DNA of 64,000 nucleotides from CAZSAT01 sp964604675 (lineage in GTDB: Bacteria > Myxococcota_A > UBA796 > CAJQPC01): the NCBI GenBank assembly GCA_964604675.1, contig CAZSAT010000019.1:1-64000 (forward strand), in the 5' to 3' direction. A model generated the notes under the pieces. It saw only the letters and a list, made by a program, of their open reading frames with translations. It was not told the origin of the DNA and did not search any database. This document shows, piece by piece, positions 28,984 to 36,643 of the stretch. The position numbers were made by a program, and so were the translations under genes. How positions within the stretch are numbered: the first letter of the stretch is position 1; each line of letters opens with the position of its first letter.

Positions 28984-30234
28984 TCAGAGACCGGCTGCGA
29001 GCAGCAGCGTCTCAAGCCAATAGATTCCTTCGGCGTCCCGCTCGAAGCCATCGGCGTGCAGGCGCAGGTAGTCGGCGAGCAGGAGGTCGTCGCGCAACCA
29101 GGTGATGAGCCCCTTCTTGCGACGGCTGCGACGGGTGTCCTCGGTGGTGCCGGTGTGCAGCTCCTTCATCGAGTGTTGGAGCTCGACCCAGCGATCGCGC
29201 CCACCGCGGATCATGTGCCGTCGGAAGCCGGGCCAACGCTCCGAGATGATGACCCAGGCCCACTGCGCCTCCGAGAGCTCGCGGGTGTGACGGGTCTCGA
29301 GGGCGAACTCCGAGAGCTGTCCGACCCGCACCGCGAGCTTCTGCAGGAAGCGCGGAGTGCCCAGGTGATCGTTGGTGGCCGCCGCGATCAACCCCATCAC
29401 GGCGTCGGACCCGAAGGCTCGCATCATGTGCGGCTCGTGGGGCGCGAGGTAGTGGCGCAACAGGGGACCGATGCGCCGGATGTCGACGTTCGGCACCGTG
29501 ATGCCGAGATCCACGTACTCCTCGAGGCAGCGCACCGCCGTGTCGGCGTCGAGATCCCCTTCGCGCTCCCGGATGGCCGCGGTGGCGGCCTCGCGGCCCA
29601 GCGACGCCACCACCGTGAGCTCGGTGGACGGCGCGATGAGCAGCCGGAAGCCCTCGAGCAGGTGCAGCCGCATCGCGGGGGACAGCAGGTCCATGTCGTC
29701 GATGAACAACACCATGCGTCCTGGGCGCCCACCGCGCACCAGCTCGACGAGGCGCCCGATGCCGTCGCGGATCCGAAGCGCGGGGTCGGCTTCGTGCGGG
29801 CTTCCGATGCCCGTTCCGCCACCCTCGGCCACGCCGTCGAACTGCAGGCGGTTCACGAGCGTGACCAGCTCACGCGCTCGGTCGATGGCCTGGGCGGGCT
29901 GCAACGACGCGCGCGCGATCGCCGCGACGAAGCCCGCGAGGAGGTTGCCGTGCCTCTGGTAGGTCCACGGGTTGTACCAGCCCCACTGCGGGTTCACCGA
30001 CGCGTGCGCGTCGAAGCCGAGCATGTCGCGTTCATGCTGGAGCAGGTAGGCGCAGCGCTGCAGCAGGTGGCGCTTGCCCGAGCCGGGCGCTCCTTGCACG
30101 AGCACCACGTTGCCGCCACGGAAGCGCGAGACGGTTCGCAACAGCGTGCGCGCCAGGCGGTCGTGACCGAAGAGATCTTCGATGTGGCTGGCGGCGAAGG
30201 TGCCGCGCGGATCGAGCAGGAGACCTGAAGGCAT
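28984..30234 (-). CDS. KAP-type P-loop NTPase with altered Walker A
   Basis: The 416-residue protein resembles KAP/AAA-like P-loop NTPases. The Walker A loop is VVLVQGAPGSGKRHLLQ near 44-60; the usual Ser/Thr after Lys is replaced by Arg. Walker B is RMVLFIDDMDLLSPAM near 180, and the region after it (FRLLIAPSTELTVVASLGREA) fits the sensor strand. The start ATG follows GGAGGGAG. No transmembrane segment is seen, unlike many KAP proteins. The role could be defence, chromosome- or envelope-related; nothing nearby settles it. Whether it hydrolyses ATP is doubtful given the Ser/Thr loss. Confidence 0.78.
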   Translation of the reverse strand: MPSGLLLDPRGTFAASHIEDLFGHDRLARTLLRTVSRFRGGNVVLVQGAPGSGKRHLLQRCAYLLQHERDMLGFDAHASVNPQWGWYNPWTYQRHGNLLAGFVAAIARASLQPAQAIDRARELVTLVNRLQFDGVAEGGGTGIGSPHEADPALRIRDGIGRLVELVRGGRPGRMVLFIDDMDLLSPAMRLHLLEGFRLLIAPSTELTVVASLGREAATAAIREREGDLDADTAVRCLEEYVDLGITVPNVDIRRIGPLLRHYLAPHEPHMMRAFGSDAVMGLIAAATNDHLGTPRFLQKLAVRVGQLSEFALETRHTRELSEAQWAWVIISERWPGFRRHMIRGGRDRWVELQHSMKELHTGTTEDTRRSRRKKGLITWLRDDLLLADYLRLHADGFERDAEGIYWLETLLLAAGL

Positions 30235-30257
30235 CACTCCCTCCGCCCTCAGTCTAC

Positions 30258-31649
30258 CTACCGCTGGAGGAAGACCGCGCCCGCCGTGAGGTCGACGGTG
30301 ACCACGCCGTCCTCCGCGACCAAGGGGATCGCCTCGCCATTGCGCGCGCGCTCGGCCCTGCTCGCATCGGCGGCGAGCGCGACCGCGCCCGTCCCCCAGA
30401 CCAACCACTTGTCACCCAGCGAGATGGCCGTGGCGCCATCGAGCTCCGAGACGACCACGTCGCTCCACGAAGCGCCAGCCACCCACGCGCCGAAGCGCTG
30501 GTAGGCGTCGGCCGCCGGCTTGCGCTCGAAGCCCGCCGGGGTGGCCCGGTAGAGCGAGTGGCTGTCCATGATGCCGCGCCGCTTCGGGCCGTCACGCTGC
30601 GGGGGATCGGCGAGGGTGTGCCAGAACACCCGTTCCACGCCGCGGGCGAGGGCCTCGGCGTAGGTGAGCACCACCTGCTCCGCCTGGTAGTCGGTGTCGA
30701 GCCACGCCTCGTCGCCTCGGGAGGGGACGTTGGTCTCGGTGATCCAGAGCGGCCAGGTGGAGGACGCCGCCCGGCTGTGGTCGATGGCCTGGATGACCCG
30801 TCGCGGGGTGCGATCGCTGTGGTAGGCGTGCTCGCTCTGGATGTCGATGACCGCGGACACGTCGGGGAGGGCGAACAGGGCGTCCAGGTAGGCCTTCCCC
30901 GTGTCGGTCATGGGGCGGTAGAGCCCGCCGTTGAGCACCTTGGCCTCGGGATCGGCGGCACGGATGGCTGCCGCCGTGAGCCGAAGCACATGGGCGTACT
31001 CCTCCGGCGTGCAGAAGCCATCGGGGTCGAAGCGATCCTCGCGCGGCGACCCGCTGTTCTTCAGATCCGGCTCGTTGTCGACCTCCCAGTGCTTCACCGG
31101 ACGGAGGAGCCCTGGCATGTCGTCGATCCCGTCGCCGTCGTAGCGCTCGACCACCGCCGCGACGTAGGCGCTGTAGGCAGCCTCGTCCCGCAGGACGTAG
31201 CTGCGGGTGTGCTCACGGGTGTGGTTGCCCGACCACGGCGACAGCATCATCAACACGTCGAGCGGCTGGGTCTGGGTGGCCTGCACCCAGGTGTCCAACC
31301 GCTGCAGGGTGGCGGCGGGGTCGGCGCGGTACCTGGCGAAGTGGTGGTTCGGGTACACGGCCGTGTGGGCCCGGACCCACCCGGCCCCCACCTCGGCCGC
31401 GGCGGCGGCGTCGGCACGCAAGCGGCTGGCGATGTCGTCGAGCGACGGCTGCTCCCGCTGAAGCACCGCGCGCGGCACCGAGATCGCCTCGTTGATCCCC
31501 ATCAGGTCGATGGAGCCTTCCGGCCAGTCCGCCGGGGGGCGCACCACGGCCGTGGCTGGGGCGGGGGCAGCCTCGAGGGCGGGTGTGGGCGGTGCCTTCT
31601 TGCAGCACGTCCCCGTGCAGGCGAGGGCGAGGAGGAGGTGGGGCTTCAC
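30258..31649 (-). CDS. Lipoprotein with a GH39-like TIM-barrel glycosidase domain
   Basis: The 463-residue product starts at a GTG giving MKPHLLLALACTGTCC, a lipobox with one Lys. After a Pro/Ala-rich linker, residues about 50-390 look like a clan GH-A barrel: KHWEVDNEPDLKN near 205 offers the acid/base Glu after Asn, and LWITETNVPS near 305 offers the nucleophile Glu. This NE/E arrangement suggests a retaining glycosidase of the GH39/GH5 type acting outside the cell. A small beta domain follows. The GTG overlaps the stop of the HTH-SspB gene (GTGA), so the two are translationally coupled. Confidence 0.78.
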   Translation of the reverse strand: MKPHLLLALACTGTCCKKAPPTPALEAAPAPATAVVRPPADWPEGSIDLMGINEAISVPRAVLQREQPSLDDIASRLRADAAAAAEVGAGWVRAHTAVYPNHHFARYRADPAATLQRLDTWVQATQTQPLDVLMMLSPWSGNHTREHTRSYVLRDEAAYSAYVAAVVERYDGDGIDDMPGLLRPVKHWEVDNEPDLKNSGSPREDRFDPDGFCTPEEYAHVLRLTAAAIRAADPEAKVLNGGLYRPMTDTGKAYLDALFALPDVSAVIDIQSEHAYHSDRTPRRVIQAIDHSRAASSTWPLWITETNVPSRGDEAWLDTDYQAEQVVLTYAEALARGVERVFWHTLADPPQRDGPKRRGIMDSHSLYRATPAGFERKPAADAYQRFGAWVAGASWSDVVVSELDGATAISLGDKWLVWGTGAVALAADASRAERARNGEAIPLVAEDGVVTVDLTAGAVFLQR

Positions 31650-32284
31650 GTCACCAGCCGCAACACCGGACCGCCCCTGGGCGCGTCCGGCGTGCCGGGC
31701 TTGCCCTTCTGCGGGCCCGGGTCCGGGCGCTCCACGGCGAAGCGGACCTCGAGGATGGACGACCAGGGGAACGCGCACTGGCAGATGCCATTGAACGAGA
31801 GCGTGAGCTGCAGACCGTCGTCGTCGTAGCGGGGCTCGTTGTGCCGGTGGAAGGCCGCGTCCAGCTGGATGAGCATCATCTCCGGGTGCGCGTCGAGCAC
31901 GCGCCTGGGGATGCCGCGCTCGGCGAGCTGGGTGGTATCGGCCAACACCGCGAAGTTGCAGCCCATCGCGAAGGCCAGCTTGATCGCCTGCTCCGCGTGC
32001 AGGCCGAAGGGATCGACGGTCACGCCCTCGGCTGGCCGCAGGTCGACAGGGGCGGCCTCCGGGAGGTCCTCCGGCAGCCCGGCGAGGCTCTGCATGTCGA
32101 CCTCGAGTGCGGTGGCGAAGAGCACCATCTCGTCGACGGTCAAGGGCTTCTTGCCGCCGAGCACCTGGCGGACGTGGCCGCGCTTGAGCTTCGTGAGCTC
32201 GGCGAGCGCCGCGGTGTTGAGCTGCTTCTCGGCGAGGAGCTTTCGGAACAGCGCGAGGATCGGAGCGGAGGGGGTCTGGCTCAT
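31646..32284 (-). CDS. XRE-type HTH fused to an SspB-like ClpXP adaptor domain
   Basis: The 212-residue protein has two parts. Residues about 8-68 form an XRE-like helix-turn-helix (LNTAALAELTKLKRGHVRQVL). Residues about 90-185 follow the SspB pattern: a helix (HAEQAIKLAFAMG), then strands resembling the ssrA-tag-binding fold, including LQLTLSFNGICQCAFPWSSIL, comparable to the FNARFGGIPRQVSVPLAAVL strand pair of E. coli SspB. A flexible Pro/Gly segment leads to the extreme C-terminus APRGGPVLRLVT, close to the ClpX-docking tail PPRGGRPALRVVK of E. coli SspB. The fusion of DNA-binding and adaptor parts is unusual. It overlaps the glycosidase gene downstream and is divergent from the membrane protein at 32350. 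Confidence 0.78.
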   Translation of the reverse strand: MSQTPSAPILALFRKLLAEKQLNTAALAELTKLKRGHVRQVLGGKKPLTVDEMVLFATALEVDMQSLAGLPEDLPEAAPVDLRPAEGVTVDPFGLHAEQAIKLAFAMGCNFAVLADTTQLAERGIPRRVLDAHPEMMLIQLDAAFHRHNEPRYDDDGLQLTLSFNGICQCAFPWSSILEVRFAVERPDPGPQKGKPGTPDAPRGGPVLRLVT

Positions 32285-32349
32285 GCGGACCCGGTATCCG
32301 CACGCGCTCTTGACGGCGACGCGCTCGCCTCCGTGGCTACGGTGCCCCC

Positions 32350-32808
32350 ATGAGCACAGTCCTCGCCTTCCTCGTGGTCGCGATCGTGGTGACCTTCCTC
32401 GGCGCCCTCGTCGCCGTCTCCAGGCAGAGGCGTCGGGAGCGCGCAGGCGCCGTGCCAGCGGGAGAGCGCGTGGTCCGCGAGGCGCGCAACTGCGGGTCCA
32501 GGGTGTTCGTGTCGACCGACGTGATCGGCGGCCCCAGAGCGGGTCGCATCAACCGCAGCCCGGCGGACCTCGTGATGACCGACAAGCGGCTGCTGATCGC
32601 GACCCGCCACGGACGGGTGCTCGAGCTCACCGCCGGGACCGGTGGCTCCGTGCGCTGCACGGGTCCCCGCCGCCTGGTCGTCGAGGGCGACCGCCCCCAG
32701 AAGGACGGCGTCATGCACGTACGCGCCGAGCTGATCGTGAACGACGCGGATGTCTGGGCGGCGCTCGCAGCCGAGCGCCTCGACACCACCACGCGCGCCC
32801 TCCGGTAG
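32350..32808 (+). CDS. Single-pass membrane protein with GRAM/PH-like domain
   Basis: The 152-residue protein has an N-terminal transmembrane helix (about 3-23) followed by an Arg-rich stop (RQRRRERA), so the rest is probably cytoplasmic. Residues about 40-120 (VFVSTDVIGG, LVMTDKRLLIATRHGRVLELT) have the strand pattern of small bacterial PH/GRAM-like domains. No closer assignment. The 65-base divergent gap to the HTH-SspB gene may hold a shared regulatory region. Confidence 0.65.
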   Translation: MSTVLAFLVVAIVVTFLGALVAVSRQRRRERAGAVPAGERVVREARNCGSRVFVSTDVIGGPRAGRINRSPADLVMTDKRLLIATRHGRVLELTAGTGGSVRCTGPRRLVVEGDRPQKDGVMHVRAELIVNDADVWAALAAERLDTTTRALR

Positions 32809-32815
32809 CGCTACC
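32804..32815. other. Perfect palindrome joining two convergent stop codons
   Basis: GGTAGCGCTACC is a perfect 12-base palindrome in which the TAG of the plus-strand membrane protein and the TAG of the minus-strand lipoprotein are mirror images two bases apart. It is too short and loopless for a strong terminator. Confidence 0.6.
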
Positions 32816-33650
32816 CGTCGGCCTGTTCGGCCGCTTCTGCGGCGGCCTTCTTGGCGTCCAGGTCGCTGCCGAAGTCCACGATGTAGGTGCGCTTGTCGTC
32901 GTCGGCCAACAAGGCGTAGCGGCCGGCAGGCACGAGATCCATCGGCCAGTACTGCACCGACGTGCCCACCGGGTTGCCCTTGACGATCTTGGTGGCGTCG
33001 ATCTCGGCCTCGTGGCGCGTGAACGTGCTGGCGTCCTCGAAGCTCACGCCGATGTAGTGCCACGGCTGCATGTTGAAGTACTTGTCCGGCGTGCCGAGGC
33101 GGATGTGCTCCGACTGGAGCAGCGGGTGCAGGGTCTTGGCGAGGGCCGCGTCCCCTGCGACCACCAGGTAGGCACCCTCCTCCACGCGCGGGAGCCGAGC
33201 CGGCACCTGGTCGGGGTAGCGCACGCTCTCCTCGCTGTCCCAGATGCGGTCGGTGGTGATGTCGGAGGCCGTGGAGACCGACTCCAGCTCACCCGACGCG
33301 TTGCGGAGCCAGAGGCCCGCCTTGCCGGGCAACGGCCAGAGCTTCACCGTGGCGGTCAAGCCGACCTCGCCACCGGGGATCGTCATGTCCTCGACCTTCC
33401 ACGCCCCGTCCGGCACGGTGAGCGTGTAGTCGTAGTCGGCGCACATGCCCTCGAAGTGCACGACGCCCGCGTCGTCGCTCGTGGTCTCGAAGACCTGGCA
33501 CGCGAAGTCGTTGGACTGCGTCTTCAACAGAGCCCGTGCGTTGGCGAGCGGCTCGTTGGTCAGCGCGTCGACCAGCGTGGCATCGTACGTGCCCTTGGGT
33601 GCGCAGCCAGCGGCGAACAGGCCGAGGGCCAGAGCAGACGTTCGGTTCAT
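32811..33650 (-). CDS. Lipoprotein with carboxypeptidase-regulatory-like N-terminal domain
   Basis: The 279-residue protein has a normal-looking lipoprotein signal (MNRTSALALGLFAAGC) with Arg. Residues about 20-100 (YDATLVDALTNEPLANARALL, then DDAGVVHFEGMCADYDYTLTVPDG) fit a transthyretin-like carboxypeptidase-regulatory domain. The central part, about 130-250, is beta-rich and unassigned, and the tail is an Ala/Lys/Glu-rich helix. It lies 30 bases downstream of pyrF. Function unknown. Confidence 0.7.
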   Translation of the reverse strand: MNRTSALALGLFAAGCAPKGTYDATLVDALTNEPLANARALLKTQSNDFACQVFETTSDDAGVVHFEGMCADYDYTLTVPDGAWKVEDMTIPGGEVGLTATVKLWPLPGKAGLWLRNASGELESVSTASDITTDRIWDSEESVRYPDQVPARLPRVEEGAYLVVAGDAALAKTLHPLLQSEHIRLGTPDKYFNMQPWHYIGVSFEDASTFTRHEAEIDATKIVKGNPVGTSVQYWPMDLVPAGRYALLADDDKRTYIVDFGSDLDAKKAAAEAAEQADG

Positions 33651-33680
33651 GGTGTCTCCTTCCGGATCGAAGCGACCCTA

Positions 33681-34535
33681 TCACCCTACGACCCTGGCGA
33701 GATCCGCGATCATCGCCTTGGCATGCGCGCTTACGACGGATCCCGGCGCCTCGTCGTACCGGTCTTGCTCGGAGGCGGTCGGGTAGGTGATGGCCCGGGA
33801 CGAGGTCACGACCGCACCCTCGCCGCCCTCGAACAGGGCCGCCACGTCCGCCGCAGTGCCTCCTTGCGCGCCATAGCCGGGCACCAGGAGCCAGGTCCTC
33901 GGCAACCGAGCCCGCAGGCCCGCCGCCTCGGCCGGCACCGTGGCCCCCACCACCGCGCCCACGGAGCCCCAGCGCACGTCGGCATTCCAGCCGCGGATCC
34001 AGGACGCCACCTCGTCGACCACAGCCGGGTCGCCGTGCCGTTGGAGCGCACCGGCGCCGGGGTTCGAGGTCCGCACCAGGAGAAACAAGCCCTTCCCCGC
34101 CGCGCGCCGAACGAGGAAGGGCTCCAGGCTCTCGGGCCCCAGGTAGGGGCTCAGGGTGACCGCATCCGCCCCCATGGGTCCGTCGTCGTCGAGCGTGGCT
34201 CGGGCGTAGGCTTCTGCCGTCGAGCCGATGTCGCCGCGCTTGGCGTCCAGCAACACCAGCAAGCCGAGCTCACGAGCGCGGGCGCAGGTGGCCTCGAGCG
34301 CCGCCACGCCCGCGGAGCCGTGCTGTTCGTAGAACGCGGACTGTGGCTTCACCATCGGCACGGTGCCGGCCACCGCCGTGAGCACCATGTCGGACCAGCC
34401 GGCGAGGGCCGCTCCCGTGTCCCGGTCGGCCAGCTCACGCAGGGGACGCGGAAAGCGTTCCAGCCTCGGGTCGAGGCCCACGACGGCCGGACGGCCGGAC
34501 GCTGCCTGTGCCAGGCGTTCACCAAAGGGGGTCAT
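33681..34535 (-). CDS. pyrF: Orotidine 5'-phosphate decarboxylase (type 2)
   Basis: This 284-residue enzyme makes UMP from OMP in pyrimidine biosynthesis. The catalytic Lys/Asp network is in VLLDAKRGDIGSTAEAYA near 95-112, and VVGLDPRLERFP near 18-29 is the N-terminal OMP-binding strand of the long (type 2, mycobacterial-type) subfamily. LLVPGYGAQGGTAADV near 220 binds the phosphate. The ATG at 34535 was chosen; the open frame upstream belongs to the opposite-strand lipoprotein gene. It is divergent from that gene by 33 bases. Confidence 0.95.
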   Translation of the reverse strand: MTPFGERLAQAASGRPAVVGLDPRLERFPRPLRELADRDTGAALAGWSDMVLTAVAGTVPMVKPQSAFYEQHGSAGVAALEATCARARELGLLVLLDAKRGDIGSTAEAYARATLDDDGPMGADAVTLSPYLGPESLEPFLVRRAAGKGLFLLVRTSNPGAGALQRHGDPAVVDEVASWIRGWNADVRWGSVGAVVGATVPAEAAGLRARLPRTWLLVPGYGAQGGTAADVAALFEGGEGAVVTSSRAITYPTASEQDRYDEAPGSVVSAHAKAMIADLARVVG

Positions 34536-34568
34536 GGGCACCTCTGCGCCTCCGGGTATCCTCCGCCC

Positions 34569-35051
34569 ATGCTCGTCGTCCTGCTCGCCTGCACCATCGG
34601 CACCTCGAACACCGACTTCGAGGCGGCCCAGGCCGCCGCCGACACCGCCGACACCGCCGACACCGGCGCCACGGACTGCGAGGTGGCGATCGACCCGTCC
34701 GGGTCCGTGTTCACGACCTTGCAGATCGACGGGCTGACCCTGGTCGCCATCGTGGACAGCGTGTGCTTCTCGGAAGACGGGTCCAGCGTCGAGATCGCCT
34801 TCCACGTCGAGGGCGGAGAGAGCGGCACCATCACCTACCGCGGCAACCCCCAGGGCACCTACAACCTGCCGCTCGCCAACGCCACGCTCGAGCTGACCTA
34901 CGGCGAACGCACGTGGAGCGGCACCGACTGGCTGAGCGGCTTCGTCAGCCAGTACGGCGACTACGGCGACCTGTCGGGGACGGCCTACTCGCAGAGCGGC
35001 GGGAACCTGACCGTGTACGTCACCTGGGGCAACGCGCCGGTCGCCGAGTGA
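34569..35051 (+). CDS. Small lipoprotein with DTADTADTG linker
   Basis: The 160-residue protein starts MLVVLLAC with Cys at position 8. A linker reading TADTADTADTG follows, then a beta-rich domain of about 115 residues with two cysteines (TDCEV, SVCFSE) likely forming a disulfide. The linker resembles those in other lipoproteins of this window. It sits in a 33-base divergent arrangement with pyrF. Function unknown. Confidence 0.7.
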   Translation: MLVVLLACTIGTSNTDFEAAQAAADTADTADTGATDCEVAIDPSGSVFTTLQIDGLTLVAIVDSVCFSEDGSSVEIAFHVEGGESGTITYRGNPQGTYNLPLANATLELTYGERTWSGTDWLSGFVSQYGDYGDLSGTAYSQSGGNLTVYVTWGNAPVAE

Positions 35052-35052
35052 T

Positions 35053-35247
35053 CTACTCCTCCGCTGGCGGAGGTCCGTCCAGGCCGGTGCCAGGGTAGTG
35101 ATCGTTCGTCACCCGGGTGAGCTGATGCACCGCGTAGAAGACGCGGTCGTCCAGGAGCTTCCGCGCCGGCGAGGGCACCAGGCGTGAGACCGCGTGGCCC
35201 ACCCGCAGCAGGGTGCGTCCGAGGGTGAGGGCCACGCTGCGCTTCAC
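35053..35247 (-). CDS. Small basic protein of unknown function
   Basis: This 64-residue reading (MKRSVALTLGRTLLRVGH) has no recognised family. It is basic and helical at the N-terminus, with a conserved-looking core RKLLDDRVFYAVHQLTRVTND and an acidic Pro-rich end. It starts 32 bases from the divergent spike gene and ends two bases from the convergent lipoprotein gene, filling the space exactly, which supports it being real. Confidence is moderate. Confidence 0.45.
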   Translation of the reverse strand: MKRSVALTLGRTLLRVGHAVSRLVPSPARKLLDDRVFYAVHQLTRVTNDHYPGTGLDGPPPAEE

Positions 35248-35279
35248 GGGGTAAGGTTCCGCATCCGGGGAGTCCTACC

Positions 35280-35936
35280 GTGCCACGCGTCACCGATCGA
35301 CATGGCCGCCCGGTGTCGGGTCAGATGCCGGGCCTCGTCGAAGCCAAGGTCACCGACAACGAAGATCCCGAGAACATGCACCGGGTGAAGGTCGAGTTCC
35401 CCACGCTTCCCGACGCCCCCGAGAGCTACTGGGCGCGGGTGGTCACACCGATGGCCGGCGAGAAGCGCGGCTGGGTGACCCTGCCCGAGGTGGGCGACGA
35501 GGTCCTGGTCGCCTTCCTGCACGGGGACTTCAACCACGCGGTGGTGCTGGGCGCGCTCTACAACGGCACCGACGTGCCGCCGTACACGAACGACGACGGG
35601 AACAACGACCTGAAGGTGTTCCAGTCGCGCGCGGGCCACAAGGTCACCTTCGACGACACGTCGGGCAGCGAGCGCATCGAGGTGGTCACCCACAACGAAG
35701 CCATCACGATCATCTACGACGGGGCGAACCAGACCCTCTCGGTGGCGTGTGACGGCGACATCATCGTCGACGCCGGCGGGAACTTCGAGGTCAGCTGCGC
35801 CGACTTCACGGTGAGCGCGACCCAGAACGTGAGCGTCGAGGCGACCATGAACCTCGACCTGAAGGGCACCACCCAGGCCACGGTCGACGGGGGCACGATG
35901 CTCGTGCTCACCGCCGCCCAGACGAGCATCGGATGA
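35280..35936 (+). CDS. gpV/VgrG-like baseplate spike protein 1
   Basis: The 218-residue protein has an OB-fold like phage gpV and the gp5 part of VgrG (GLVEAKVTDNEDPENMHRVKVEFP, then GYVTPMAGEKRG-type strands and VVLGALYNGTDVPP). A repetitive beta-helix needle follows (about 120-218) with short imperfect repeats such as VSVEATMNLDLKGTTQATVDGG. There is no gp27-like domain and no lysozyme. It starts with GTG after a GGGGAG site and overlaps its paralogue by four bases (ATGA). Such spikes sit at the tip of contractile injection systems. No other tail, sheath or baseplate gene is in the window. Confidence 0.88.
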   Translation: MPRVTDRHGRPVSGQMPGLVEAKVTDNEDPENMHRVKVEFPTLPDAPESYWARVVTPMAGEKRGWVTLPEVGDEVLVAFLHGDFNHAVVLGALYNGTDVPPYTNDDGNNDLKVFQSRAGHKVTFDDTSGSERIEVVTHNEAITIIYDGANQTLSVACDGDIIVDAGGNFEVSCADFTVSATQNVSVEATMNLDLKGTTQATVDGGTMLVLTAAQTSIG

Positions 35937-36640
35937 CCCCCGGCGTCGTCGTCGGTCTGGTCCTCGACAACGCGGACCCGGAAGGCATGCACCGGGTGCA
36001 GGTGGAGTTCCCTCACCTCGACCGCGTCGAGAGCAGCTGGTGCCGCATGATCACGCCCATGGCTGGAGAAGAGCGCGGCCTGGTGCTGCTCCCAGAAGCA
36101 GGCAGCGAGGTCATCGTCGGCTTCCTGTACAGGAGCTCCCAGCCGGTCATCCTCGGCGCGGTCTACAACGGCACCGACGACACCCCGGATCCCTACGACA
36201 ACAGCGACGGCGACAACAAGACGCGCACCTTGTGGACCCGCGGCGACAACATGCTGGTGTTCCAGGACGGCAGCGGCGAAGAAGCCCTGGGGATCGGTTC
36301 GAAGGCCAGCACTGCCGGCGACGTGACCAGCGGCGGTGCCTACGACCACGCCGACGCGGCGGGCTCCACCCTCACCCATGGCGCCGGGAGCGGCATCACC
36401 TGGGAGGCCGGGGGCACCGTGTCGATCAGCTGCGGCGGCGACTTCAAGGTCACTGCGACCGGAAACGCCGAGCTCTCCGCCACGATGGAGGCCGTGTGCA
36501 AGGGCACGCAACAGGGCACGGTGGACGGCACCGCCGCCTTGACGCTCACCGCGGCCACCGTGCACATCAACGGCGGTGCACCGGGACAGACCAGCCAGCC
36601 GCTGTCGGCGCTCTCGGCGAACCACCCGCCGGAGACCTGA
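35933..36640 (+). CDS. gpV/VgrG-like baseplate spike protein 2
   Basis: The 235-residue paralogue of the preceding protein has the same OB-fold signature (NADPEGMHRVQVEFPHLD, ITPMAGEERGLVLLPEAGSEV, ILGAVYNGTDDTPDPY) and a beta-helix (about 130-220: FKVTATGNAELSATM and GTQQGTVDGTAALTLTAA). A C-terminal tail ends with QTSQPLSALSANHPPET, which may be a tip or cargo contact. It begins inside the stop of the first spike. Two translationally coupled spikes could be alternative tips or a hetero-oligomeric needle; that is inference. Confidence 0.87.
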   Translation: MTPGVVVGLVLDNADPEGMHRVQVEFPHLDRVESSWCRMITPMAGEERGLVLLPEAGSEVIVGFLYRSSQPVILGAVYNGTDDTPDPYDNSDGDNKTRTLWTRGDNMLVFQDGSGEEALGIGSKASTAGDVTSGGAYDHADAAGSTLTHGAGSGITWEAGGTVSISCGGDFKVTATGNAELSATMEAVCKGTQQGTVDGTAALTLTAATVHINGGAPGQTSQPLSALSANHPPET

Positions 36641-36643
36641 AGC

